Notes under the pieces: model-generated | Seen by the model: only the letters and a program-made list of their open reading frames with translations | Told to the model about the DNA's origin: nothing | The model's database searches: none | Made by a program: the position numbers and the translations under genes | In this document: positions 1-5,715 of the stretch, one piece after another | How the letters are laid out: every line of letters begins with the position of its first letter | Position numbering within the stretch: the first letter of the stretch is position 1 | DNA from: Candidatus Auribacterota bacterium | GTDB lineage: Bacteria > Auribacterota > JAFGBW01 | Length of the DNA stretch: 8,187 nucleotides | Direction of reading: 5' to 3' | Assembly: GCA_016932965.1 (NCBI GenBank) | Contig: JAFGBW010000171.1 | Span: forward strand, 1-8,187

Positions 1-2235
1 ATCTCCAATAAGACAAAAATCATTTTTATTACAGAGGGCCTGTTTTTTCGCCTGTTGCTGCAGAGAGATTTTCTAGCAGAATCAGGGGCCGTTATCTTGG
101 ATGAATTCCATGAAAGAAATATTCATTCCGATGTGGTGCTCTCTGTATTAAAGAACAAAATTCCGGGGAAATTTCAGACCCGTGTCATTGTGATGTCTGC
201 AACGCTTGAGGCTGAAAAAATCATCCATTTTGTTCCCTGCCGCTTTTTTTCAGCCCGGGGAAAAATGTTTCCAGTGGATGGAACTCACATGACTTTTAGC
301 GACAGAAAAGGATTAACGCTTCCGCCCTGGACTCAGGCTGCAAAAGCTTTGGAGGCGGCCTTGTGCAGAAAATGGCCCGGCGATGTCCTGGTATTCATGC
401 CCGGAATGTATGAAATCAACCGCACCCTAAAGGCCATGGAAGAATTGATTCTTCAGGAAAAGATCGATCTGGTTCGTTTGTACGGTGAGTTGAGTAAAGA
501 TGAGCAGCTTGCAGCGATACGGCCCTCAAACAGGCGCAAGGTCATCATCGCAACGAATGTGGCTGAAACCAGCATCACACTGGAAAATATCGGCATCGTG
601 ATTGACAGCGGGCTTGTCCGGATTTTACGGTTTCATTCAGGAAAAAATATCAACACCCTTGAAACAGAACCGGTTTCCCTCTCTTCGGCTGAACAAAGAA
701 AAGGCCGCGCTGGAAGAACACAAAGAGGTCATTGCATCCGTTTATGGAGTGAGAAAGAACATGAACGGTTAAAACCTTTTCCTGACCCTGAAATCAAAAG
801 AATTGACTTATCTGAAACCTTTCTTCTGCTAAAAAAAGCGGGGCATGAGGTCAAATCATTTTCCTGGTTTGAAGACCCTCCACACCATAGCCGGCAGCAT
901 GCTGAAAAGATATTATCCATGCTGGGAGCTCAAGACCCAGATGGAAATCTGACCACATTAGGAGAACAAATGGCCGCCCTTCCCATGCATCCGCGGGTTT
1001 CACGCATGGTGGTGGAAGCCCAAAAACGCCATTGCCTGGGACGGGTTCTCATCTGGGCTGCTTTGATCAGTTCCCAGAATATCTTTACAGGTTCAAAAAG
1101 GCTTCCGGATATCATAAAAGGGGTTTCGAGCGATTTTGAAATCCTTGAACAGGTTGTCTCGGAATTTCACGAATCCAAACAGGCTTCACAATCTTCTCAA
1201 GAATCCGGTTTTCATCCGCAGCGCGTCCGGGAAGTCATCCGGAATGCAGAGCATTATAAGGATATCCTCAAGCAGGCCGGGTTTAAAAATCTGGATAAAA
1301 AAGGATCGGTTGAAGATGCCATTTTATGCCTTTTGTCAGGATTCCCTGACCAGGTGGCAGTAAAAAAAACAGAAAAAACCGATGCGTGCGAGCTGCCGGA
1401 AGATAAAAAAGCGATTTTGTCTGATCAAACTTTGATTGTACGCAGCCGTCTGTTCATTGCAGCGGAAATCACCGGTCTTACAATCAAAGGCCAGAAACAA
1501 ACGATCGTGAATCAACTGTCATCCGTTGATTCGTCACAGCTAAAGGCACTCTATCCTTCGTCTATTTTTATCAGGGATAGACTCATCTGGAATGCACAGC
1601 ATAAACACGTGGAAAGGATCCATGAAGTTCTTTATCTGAATCTGGTGATTGAAAGGTCGCCGCTTCCGTTAACCAACGTATCAGAGGCAACTCCCATTCT
1701 TGTTGACGAATTTTTAAAGGGAAACTTACAGCTTCCCGGCTGGAATGAGGAAGTGGAAAAATGGATCAGGAAAACGCGATGTGTGCGGGAATGGTTTCCT
1801 GAAAAAAATCTTCCGCAATTTTCAGAAGAGGATATCCGGGTCGTGCTTTATGAAATGTTTGAAGGCGCCTCCCGTTACAGCGAGATCAAAGATAAACCCT
1901 GCCTGGATTACGTGAAAAACGCCCTCTCCTGGAACATGAGACAATTCATTGAACAGATGACGCCGGATGTGATCATTCTTCCCAACGGACGTAAACTCAG
2001 AATTGTTTATGAACCCGGCAATCCCCCCTGTGCCTCCATCGTGCTTCAGCATCTCTATGATATGAATGTCCACCCTACCGTTGCCGGAGGAAGACAGAAA
2101 ATTCTTCTGGATATCCTGGCCCCGAATCACCGCACTGTCCAGAAAACCAGCGACATTCCTTCTTTCTGGCTAACCAGCTACCCCCTGATCAAGAAAGATT
2201 TAAAAGGCCGTTACCCCAAACATGAATGGAGATAA
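1..2235 (+). CDS. hrpB: HrpB-type ATP-dependent helicase (DEAH/RHA family), 5' end outside the window
   Basis: Superfamily 2 DExH helicase of the HrpB type. The frame is open from base 1, so 744 residues are visible. The N-terminus with the Walker A motif lies to the left; full-length HrpB is usually a little over 800 residues. Numbering from the TTG at 55, the helicase motifs in order are TEGLFFRLL (motif Ib-like, just upstream of 55), DEFHER (16-21, motif II; DEFH rather than DEAH points to HrpB over HrpA), SAT (48-50, motif III), VLVFMPG (111-117), ATNVAETSITL (166-176, motif V) and QRKGRAGR (214-221, motif VI). A helicase-associated region follows, including the HrpB-like segment LLSGFPDQVA (426-435). 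The HrpB C-terminal domain fills about 637-726 and ends in GRYPKHEW, a family hallmark, so the 3' end is intact. The TTG at 55 is internal and not the real start. The family is presumed to act on RNA or ribonucleoprotein, but HrpB's substrate is poorly defined. Stop TAA at 2233. Confidence 0.93.
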   Translation: MSNKTKIIFITEGLFFRLLLQRDFLAESGAVILDEFHERNIHSDVVLSVLKNKIPGKFQTRVIVMSATLEAEKIIHFVPCRFFSARGKMFPVDGTHMTFSDRKGLTLPPWTQAAKALEAALCRKWPGDVLVFMPGMYEINRTLKAMEELILQEKIDLVRLYGELSKDEQLAAIRPSNRRKVIIATNVAETSITLENIGIVIDSGLVRILRFHSGKNINTLETEPVSLSSAEQRKGRAGRTQRGHCIRLWSEKEHERLKPFPDPEIKRIDLSETFLLLKKAGHEVKSFSWFEDPPHHSRQHAEKILSMLGAQDPDGNLTTLGEQMAALPMHPRVSRMVVEAQKRHCLGRVLIWAALISSQNIFTGSKRLPDIIKGVSSDFEILEQVVSEFHESKQASQSSQESGFHPQRVREVIRNAEHYKDILKQAGFKNLDKKGSVEDAILCLLSGFPDQVAVKKTEKTDACELPEDKKAILSDQTLIVRSRLFIAAEITGLTIKGQKQTIVNQLSSVDSSQLKALYPSSIFIRDRLIWNAQHKHVERIHEVLYLNLVIERSPLPLTNVSEATPILVDEFLKGNLQLPGWNEEVEKWIRKTRCVREWFPEKNLPQFSEEDIRVVLYEMFEGASRYSEIKDKPCLDYVKNALSWNMRQFIEQMTPDVIILPNGRKLRIVYEPGNPPCASIVLQHLYDMNVHPTVAGGRQKILLDILAPNHRTVQKTSDIPSFWLTSYPLIKKDLKGRYPKHEWR

Positions 2236-2238
2236 TGG

Positions 2239-2328
2239 ATGAAACGGGAAAACATTGTAATAGAAAATCAGATCGTTCACTTTTTCATTCCAAAAAACGA
2301 TTATCCTTCATACTATAAATCAATATGA
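2239..2328 (+). CDS. Possible 29-residue small ORF between hrpB and the glycosyltransferase gene
   Basis: A short frame of 29 codons starting at ATG 2239. A Shine-Dalgarno-like GGAGA lies at 2228-2232 inside the last hrpB codons, 6-7 bases before the start. Its TGA (2326-2328) overlaps the ATG of the next gene (2325-2327) in an ATGA, the usual arrangement for termination-reinitiation. The glycosyltransferase start has no recognisable Shine-Dalgarno of its own, so this frame could be the coupling leader. The predicted peptide (begins MKRENIVIENQ, ends PSYYKSI) is mixed charged and hydrophobic, with no signal peptide or membrane segment. I recognise no family. A competing ATG at 2235 overlaps the hrpB stop (TAATG) and gives a 27-residue frame ending at 2318, but it sits too close to the GGAGA. 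The ORF is short enough to be chance; the support is its start signal and overlap, not its sequence. Confidence 0.33.
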   Translation: MKRENIVIENQIVHFFIPKNDYPSYYKSI

Positions 2329-3395
2329 TTTCAGTTTTAATCAATGCATTACTGTATTCTGAAAAAGTCCGGAGCGGGGCCAATCTTCAGCTTGAAAAAT
2401 TGTTTTTTGACGGGCCGGCAAATCCTGGTTTGAATTATTATCTGTTGTTCAACAACACCTTAAGTGATGAAAAATTCCGGATCCTTAAAGAGGTCAAAGG
2501 GCTGGTCCCCATACGCATTGAAAAGGAATGCAGGGGAATTTTTAACCGGTATTTTCAGACAAAAAATATCATCCGTCAGCTTTGCCGGGAATATTCAATA
2601 CAGCTTTATCATGCGTTTCATCTGCCTGTTTTAAAAATAAAAGGTATTAAAACATTATTGACCATCCATGATATGAGGCATAGCCATACCCCTTATACCA
2701 CTTTTTATAAAAAAACGGCTTCCCGTTTTATGGTCCCTTTTCATCTCAAAGGGATAGATCGCGTGATCACGGTTTCAGAATTTTCTAAACAGCTGGTACA
2801 GAAGTATTATCATGTGCCTCTGGAAAACATCAGCGTGATCCCCAATGGGATAGAAAATGTTAAAGAGGCACCATTTTCTCACCGGGGAAAAATCATTTGT
2901 TCAGTCGGACATTTTGAAGAGCGGAAGAATCAGCTGGATCTCATTGAGGCTTTCAGTTCTTCTTTTCTGGCCAAAGAATATCAGCTGGTTCTGATCGGAA
3001 AGATCAATGATGCAAGCTATTACAGGAAATGCCTTCAGATCAAAACGGACCGGATTTCCTTTCTGGTAGGAGCCGGAGAAGATGAAAAGAATGAAATCTA
3101 TTCAAAAGCGGAACTCGCAGTGCTGCCAAGCCTGTATGAGGGATTCGGAATCACCCTTTTGGAAGCCATGCAGTTCAATCTGAAAATTCTTGCTTCTGAT
3201 ATTCAGGCTTTTCGAGAGATAGCGGGTTCTTCTGTCAAATATTTTAAAATAGGGGATCAAAAAGATCTGGTGGAAAAGCTGAATCTGATCGCTCAAATTC
3301 CTCGGGAAAACTATGGCTCCATCTTAGGCCGTTTTGACTGGCGGGATTCCAGAATGCACCTTGAACAAATTTATCTTGAATTAGGGAATGAATAA
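2325..3395 (+). CDS. GT4-like glycosyltransferase (GT-B fold)
   Basis: Predicted 356-residue retaining glycosyltransferase of the GT4 type, which transfers a sugar from a nucleotide-sugar donor to a glycan, lipid or other acceptor in the cytoplasm. The N-terminal half is variable, as usual for the acceptor domain, with TIHDMRHSHTPY followed by the linker DRVITVSEFSKQ and VIPNGIE, all typical of the family. The donor domain opens with SVGHFEERKNQ, where R200 and K201 match the basic donor-phosphate-binding position. It contains LPSLYEGFGITLLEAM with the E-x7-E pair at E272 and E280. Length is normal and the frame is intact. There is no signal peptide or transmembrane segment. The start overlaps the small upstream ORF by an ATGA and lacks its own ribosome binding site, suggesting translational coupling in an hrpB-linked transcript. 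No other glycan genes are in view, so donor and acceptor cannot be named. Confidence 0.9.
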   Translation: MISVLINALLYSEKVRSGANLQLEKLFFDGPANPGLNYYLLFNNTLSDEKFRILKEVKGLVPIRIEKECRGIFNRYFQTKNIIRQLCREYSIQLYHAFHLPVLKIKGIKTLLTIHDMRHSHTPYTTFYKKTASRFMVPFHLKGIDRVITVSEFSKQLVQKYYHVPLENISVIPNGIENVKEAPFSHRGKIICSVGHFEERKNQLDLIEAFSSSFLAKEYQLVLIGKINDASYYRKCLQIKTDRISFLVGAGEDEKNEIYSKAELAVLPSLYEGFGITLLEAMQFNLKILASDIQAFREIAGSSVKYFKIGDQKDLVEKLNLIAQIPRENYGSILGRFDWRDSRMHLEQIYLELGNE

Positions 3396-3412
3396 AGAAG
3401 TATTCATATAAT

Positions 3413-3441
3413 AAAAAATTTATAACTGTTAAAAATTATTT
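3413..3441. terminator. Imperfect AT-rich dyad between convergent genes, possible bidirectional terminator
   Basis: An inverted repeat centred on 3427 has arms 3413-3426 and 3428-3441 that pair at 12 of 14 positions, with mismatches at 3422/3432 and 3416/3438. The core is TAAC-T-GTTA. An A6 tract (3413-3418) forms the left end and a T6 tract (3439-3444) the right end, so a transcript from either side would carry a U-rich end. It lies in the 51-base gap between the glycosyltransferase stop and the glnN stop, where terminators for both are expected. Only one pair is G-C, so the hairpin would be weak compared with a standard intrinsic terminator. No GC-rich stem is present. Confidence 0.42.
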
Positions 3442-3446
3442 TTTAC

Positions 3447-5567
3447 TCACAGCTTAAACAGCATGTCCGCATATACCGGGACAGGCCAGAGGGAACGGGG
3501 CATCAACGCTTCAAGGGCATCCACATCTTCACGAAGAGATACGATGGATGTGAAAACCAGATCCCTGTACTGTTCAGCCTGCTTGGTCACGTCCGTTGTG
3601 GATTTGGCTTTGGCTGCGGCCTCTTCCACTTGCTGCAGCTTGGCATAGGTAGAATCCAGCAATTTGGAGATTTTCGCCAGCAGATCCTCCATCACAGGGG
3701 AAGATCCCTTGGTTGAATTGATGGCTTGCCCCAGAAAATTCAGGTAGGAGATCACAGCCGGTATGTACTGGCGTCTCACCATATGGCTGGAGCAGTTGGC
3801 CTCGATGTTGATGTATTTGGAGTATTGCTCCACGTATATCTCATAGCGTGAATGCAGCTCTTCTTTTGTCAGAATCCGGTACTTGCTGAAAAGTTTATGG
3901 GCCTTTGGCTGAAGATAGGCTTTTAAGGCGTCCACGGTATTTTTGATGTTGAGAAGACCTCTTTTTTCCGCTTCCCCGACCCATTCCTCGCTATAGTTAT
4001 TCCCGTTGAAAATCACTTTGCCATGCAGTTCGATCACTTCCTTTACATAAGCCGTTATTTCTGCGCTCTTGTTTTTTGCTTTTTCCAGACGCGTAGCCAG
4101 ATCATCCAGGGCCTCTGCGGCAATGGTGTTCAACACAACGTTGGGTCCAGCAATGGAGGCGGAAGATCCCACCATTCTGAATTCGAATTTATTTCCGGTA
4201 AAGGCAAAGGGGGATGTTCTATTGCGGTCGGAATTATCTTTGGGAAGATTCGGAAGGGTGTCCACTCCGACTTTGATGTAGGATTTTCCGCCGATTTCAA
4301 TCTTTTCGCCTTTAGCGATCTTGAATAAAATTTCCGTCAGAAGCTCTCCCATAAAAATGGAAATGATTGCAGGAGGCGCTTCATTGGCGCCCAGACGGTG
4401 ATCATTTCCGGTTGTGGCAGTGGAGGCTCTTAAAATGTCCGAATGGGTGTCCACGGCCTTGATGATAGCACAGCAGAAAGCCAGGAATTGTTCGTTTTCA
4501 TTCGGTGTGTTTCCGGGCTCCAGAAGATTGATTCCGTCATTTGTTGAAAGAGACCAGTTGTTGTGTTTTCCTGACCCATTGATCCCGGCAAAGGGTTTTT
4601 CGTGCAGGAGACAGACCAGATCATGCCTTAACGCCACTTTCTGCAGTGTTTCCATGACCAGTTGATTATGGTCCGTGGCAATATTGGTGGTGGAAAAAAT
4701 AGGGGCTATTTCAAACTGGGCCGGGGCCACTTCATTGTGCTTGGTTTTGGCAGAGACGCCCATTTTCCACAATTCAAAATCCAGATCCTTCATGAAGCTG
4801 GAGATGCGGTCCTTTAAAAAACCGAAATACTGGTCTTCCAACTCCTGTCCTTTCGGGGAAGGCCCTCCAAAGAGCGTTCTATTGCACATCATGAGATCTG
4901 GTCTTTCCAGATAAAACTGTTTGTCGATCAGAAAATATTCCTGTTCCGGCCCCACGGTGGAGGTCACGCTTTTGGATGTGGCGTTTCCCATAGCTTTTAA
5001 AACCCGAATGGCTTGCTTGGAAACCGCAGCCATGGAACGCAGCAGCGGGGTTTTCTTATCCAGGGCCTCTCCATGATAGGAACAAAACGCGGTTGGAATG
5101 CATAACGTCACATGGCCTGCTGAATCGGTCTTTAAAAAAGCAGGGGAAGTGCAATCCCATGCCGTATAACCTCTGGCTTCGAAGGTGGCGCGCAATCCGC
5201 CGCTGGGGAAAGAGGAGGCATCCGGCTCCCCCTGGATGAGTTGTTTGCCGGAAAATTCCATGATCACGCTGCCGTTCGGCGTGGGAGAGATAAAAGAATC
5301 GTGCTTTTCTGCCGTAAAATTAGTCAAGGGCTGAAACCAGTGGGTGTAATGGGTCGCCCCTTTTTCAATGGCCCAGTCTTTCATGGCATTAGCAACCACG
5401 TCCGCCACTTCCGATTTCAGAACGGTTCCGTTTTCAATGGTGTCCTTTAATGATTTATAGGTTTCCCTGGGTAGACGTTCCCTCATTATTTTATCATTGA
5501 ATACATTTGATCCAAAAATATCAGTCACATCCACGGCATCATGAGAAGAAGAGTTATGATCTTTCAC
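3447..5567 (-). CDS. glnN: Glutamine synthetase type III (GSIII)
   Basis: ATP-dependent ligation of ammonia to glutamate, giving glutamine: the entry step of ammonium assimilation, in the cytoplasm. The 706-residue product matches the GSIII size (about 700, against about 470 for GSI). An N-terminal GSIII-specific region includes [13 protein letters not shown] (70-82) and TAEKHDSF (85-92). Catalytic-core motifs follow: GPEQEYF (206-212, metal-binding glutamates), [14 protein letters not shown] (276-289), GSGKHNNWS (331-339), [13 protein letters not shown] (388-400), and [18 protein letters not shown] (447-464). The C-terminal ~140 residues are helical and end in [14 protein letters not shown], typical of the family. 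Nothing essential is missing. Translation starts at GTG (5567), six bases downstream of AAGGAGG. The gene is convergent with the glycosyltransferase gene and 148 bp downstream of recQ on the same strand. GSIII is not regulated by adenylylation like GSI; control here is more likely transcriptional through the upstream repeats. No nitrogen regulator is nearby. Confidence 0.97.
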   Translation of the reverse strand: MKDHNSSSHDAVDVTDIFGSNVFNDKIMRERLPRETYKSLKDTIENGTVLKSEVADVVANAMKDWAIEKGATHYTHWFQPLTNFTAEKHDSFISPTPNGSVIMEFSGKQLIQGEPDASSFPSGGLRATFEARGYTAWDCTSPAFLKTDSAGHVTLCIPTAFCSYHGEALDKKTPLLRSMAAVSKQAIRVLKAMGNATSKSVTSTVGPEQEYFLIDKQFYLERPDLMMCNRTLFGGPSPKGQELEDQYFGFLKDRISSFMKDLDFELWKMGVSAKTKHNEVAPAQFEIAPIFSTTNIATDHNQLVMETLQKVALRHDLVCLLHEKPFAGINGSGKHNNWSLSTNDGINLLEPGNTPNENEQFLAFCCAIIKAVDTHSDILRASTATTGNDHRLGANEAPPAIISIFMGELLTEILFKIAKGEKIEIGGKSYIKVGVDTLPNLPKDNSDRNRTSPFAFTGNKFEFRMVGSSASIAGPNVVLNTIAAEALDDLATRLEKAKNKSAEITAYVKEVIELHGKVIFNGNNYSEEWVGEAEKRGLLNIKNTVDALKAYLQPKAHKLFSKYRILTKEELHSRYEIYVEQYSKYINIEANCSSHMVRRQYIPAVISYLNFLGQAINSTKGSSPVMEDLLAKISKLLDSTYAKLQQVEEAAAKAKSTTDVTKQAEQYRDLVFTSIVSLREDVDALEALMPRSLWPVPVYADMLFKL

Positions 5568-5573
5568 AATAAA

Positions 5574-5580
5574 CCTCCTT
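5574..5580 (-). promoter_or_regulatory. Strong ribosome binding site that sets the glnN GTG start
   Basis: Read on the minus strand this is AAGGAGG, essentially the full anti-Shine-Dalgarno match, followed by six bases (TTTATT) and then GTG. No ATG in the glnN frame is closer, and the encoded N-terminus leads directly into conserved GSIII sequence. The GTG is therefore the likely true start. Confidence 0.85.
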
Positions 5581-5591
5581 GTGATTATTTG

Positions 5592-5660
5592 ATCTAATAT
5601 CGCATATAAACAAATAAAGGTGAATCATAATGATTTCGTATCTGTTATCGCAATATAAAC
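5592..5660 (-). promoter_or_regulatory. Direct repeat pair with central palindrome upstream of glnN
   Basis: Copy A (5592-5611) and copy B (5640-5660) read GTTTATAT-GCGATATTAGAT and GTTTATATTGCGATAACAGAT on the minus strand. They agree at 18 of 21 aligned positions, with one single-base gap, and start 48 bp apart. Between them, AATCAT-A-ATGATT (5623-5635) is a perfect 6+1+6 palindrome. The set lies 25-93 bases upstream of the glnN start, where regulator sites normally sit. Paired direct repeats plus a dyad suggest cooperative binding of one or two transcription factors. I do not recognise the motif, and the GTA-N8-TAC pattern of NtcA is absent. Function is inferred from position only. Confidence 0.5.
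5596..5624 (-). promoter_or_regulatory. Candidate glnN promoter
   Basis: On the minus strand, TTCACC (5624-5619) and GATATT (5601-5596) are separated by 17 bp. Each matches 4 of 6 positions of the sigma-70 -35 and -10 consensus. Transcription would begin near 5589, leaving a leader of about 20 bases that holds the Shine-Dalgarno. The -10 lies inside one copy of the direct repeat and the -35 touches the palindrome, which would suit regulated transcription. Match quality is modest, and the surrounding AT-rich sequence offers other TATA-like hexamers (for example TATATG and TATATT in the two repeat copies). Confidence 0.3.
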
Positions 5661-5665
5661 TGAAG

Positions 5666-5700
5666 TTTTCTCTCTGCATCCCTGCGCCTCTGCGCGAAAA
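5666..5700. repeat. Short tandem array of three 8-bp units flanked by TTTTC/GAAAA
   Basis: Three adjoining octamers at 5672-5695 read ctctgcat, ccctgcgc and ctctgcgc, or on the other strand GCGCAGAG, GCGCAGGG and ATGCAGAG. They are bounded by TTTTC (5666-5670) and GAAAA (5696-5700), an inverted pair. This resembles the CGCAGAG-rich intergenic repeats that recur in many bacterial genomes, here short and partly degraded. It lies just downstream of the recQ stop and upstream of the glnN control region. Its GC-rich composition stands out from the AT-rich spacer around it. Confidence 0.55.
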
Positions 5701-5715
5701 TTCTTTCCTTCTGCT

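Noticed and set aside
1362-1378. A slippery-looking A8 run in hrpB (GTA AAA AAA ACA), possible -1 frameshift site
   Set aside because: The zero frame continues through the conserved HrpB C-terminal domain, and I saw no downstream stem-loop or meaningful alternative product.
1822-2130. A 102-codon minus-strand frame antisense to the HrpB C-terminal domain
   Set aside because: The plus strand encodes conserved HrpB C-terminal sequence throughout, and the antisense product has no features of a real protein.
4023-4328. A 101-codon plus-strand frame, and several other 60-100 codon frames, antisense to glnN and recQ
   Set aside because: They lie wholly inside genes with strong family motifs on the other strand, have no ribosome binding site I can see, and their translations show no recognisable domain. 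They are mirror-frame shadows.
5554-5628. A 24-codon minus-strand frame starting at ATG 5628 and overlapping the glnN start, a possible upstream ORF
   Set aside because: No Shine-Dalgarno precedes its ATG, the start lies within the palindrome and close to the proposed -35, so it would probably not be transcribed, and its length is within chance.
5676-5692. A sigma-54-like GG...GC pattern (minus strand GGCGCAGGGATGC) upstream of glnN
   Set aside because: The spacing between GG and GC is 9 rather than the required 10 bases, and the sequence is part of the tandem octamer block.
5568-5715. A possible riboswitch or glutamine-responsive RNA in the glnN leader
   Set aside because: The likely leader is only about 20 bases if the proposed promoter is right, and the spacer shows none of the conserved helices of glnA RNA that I would recognise.
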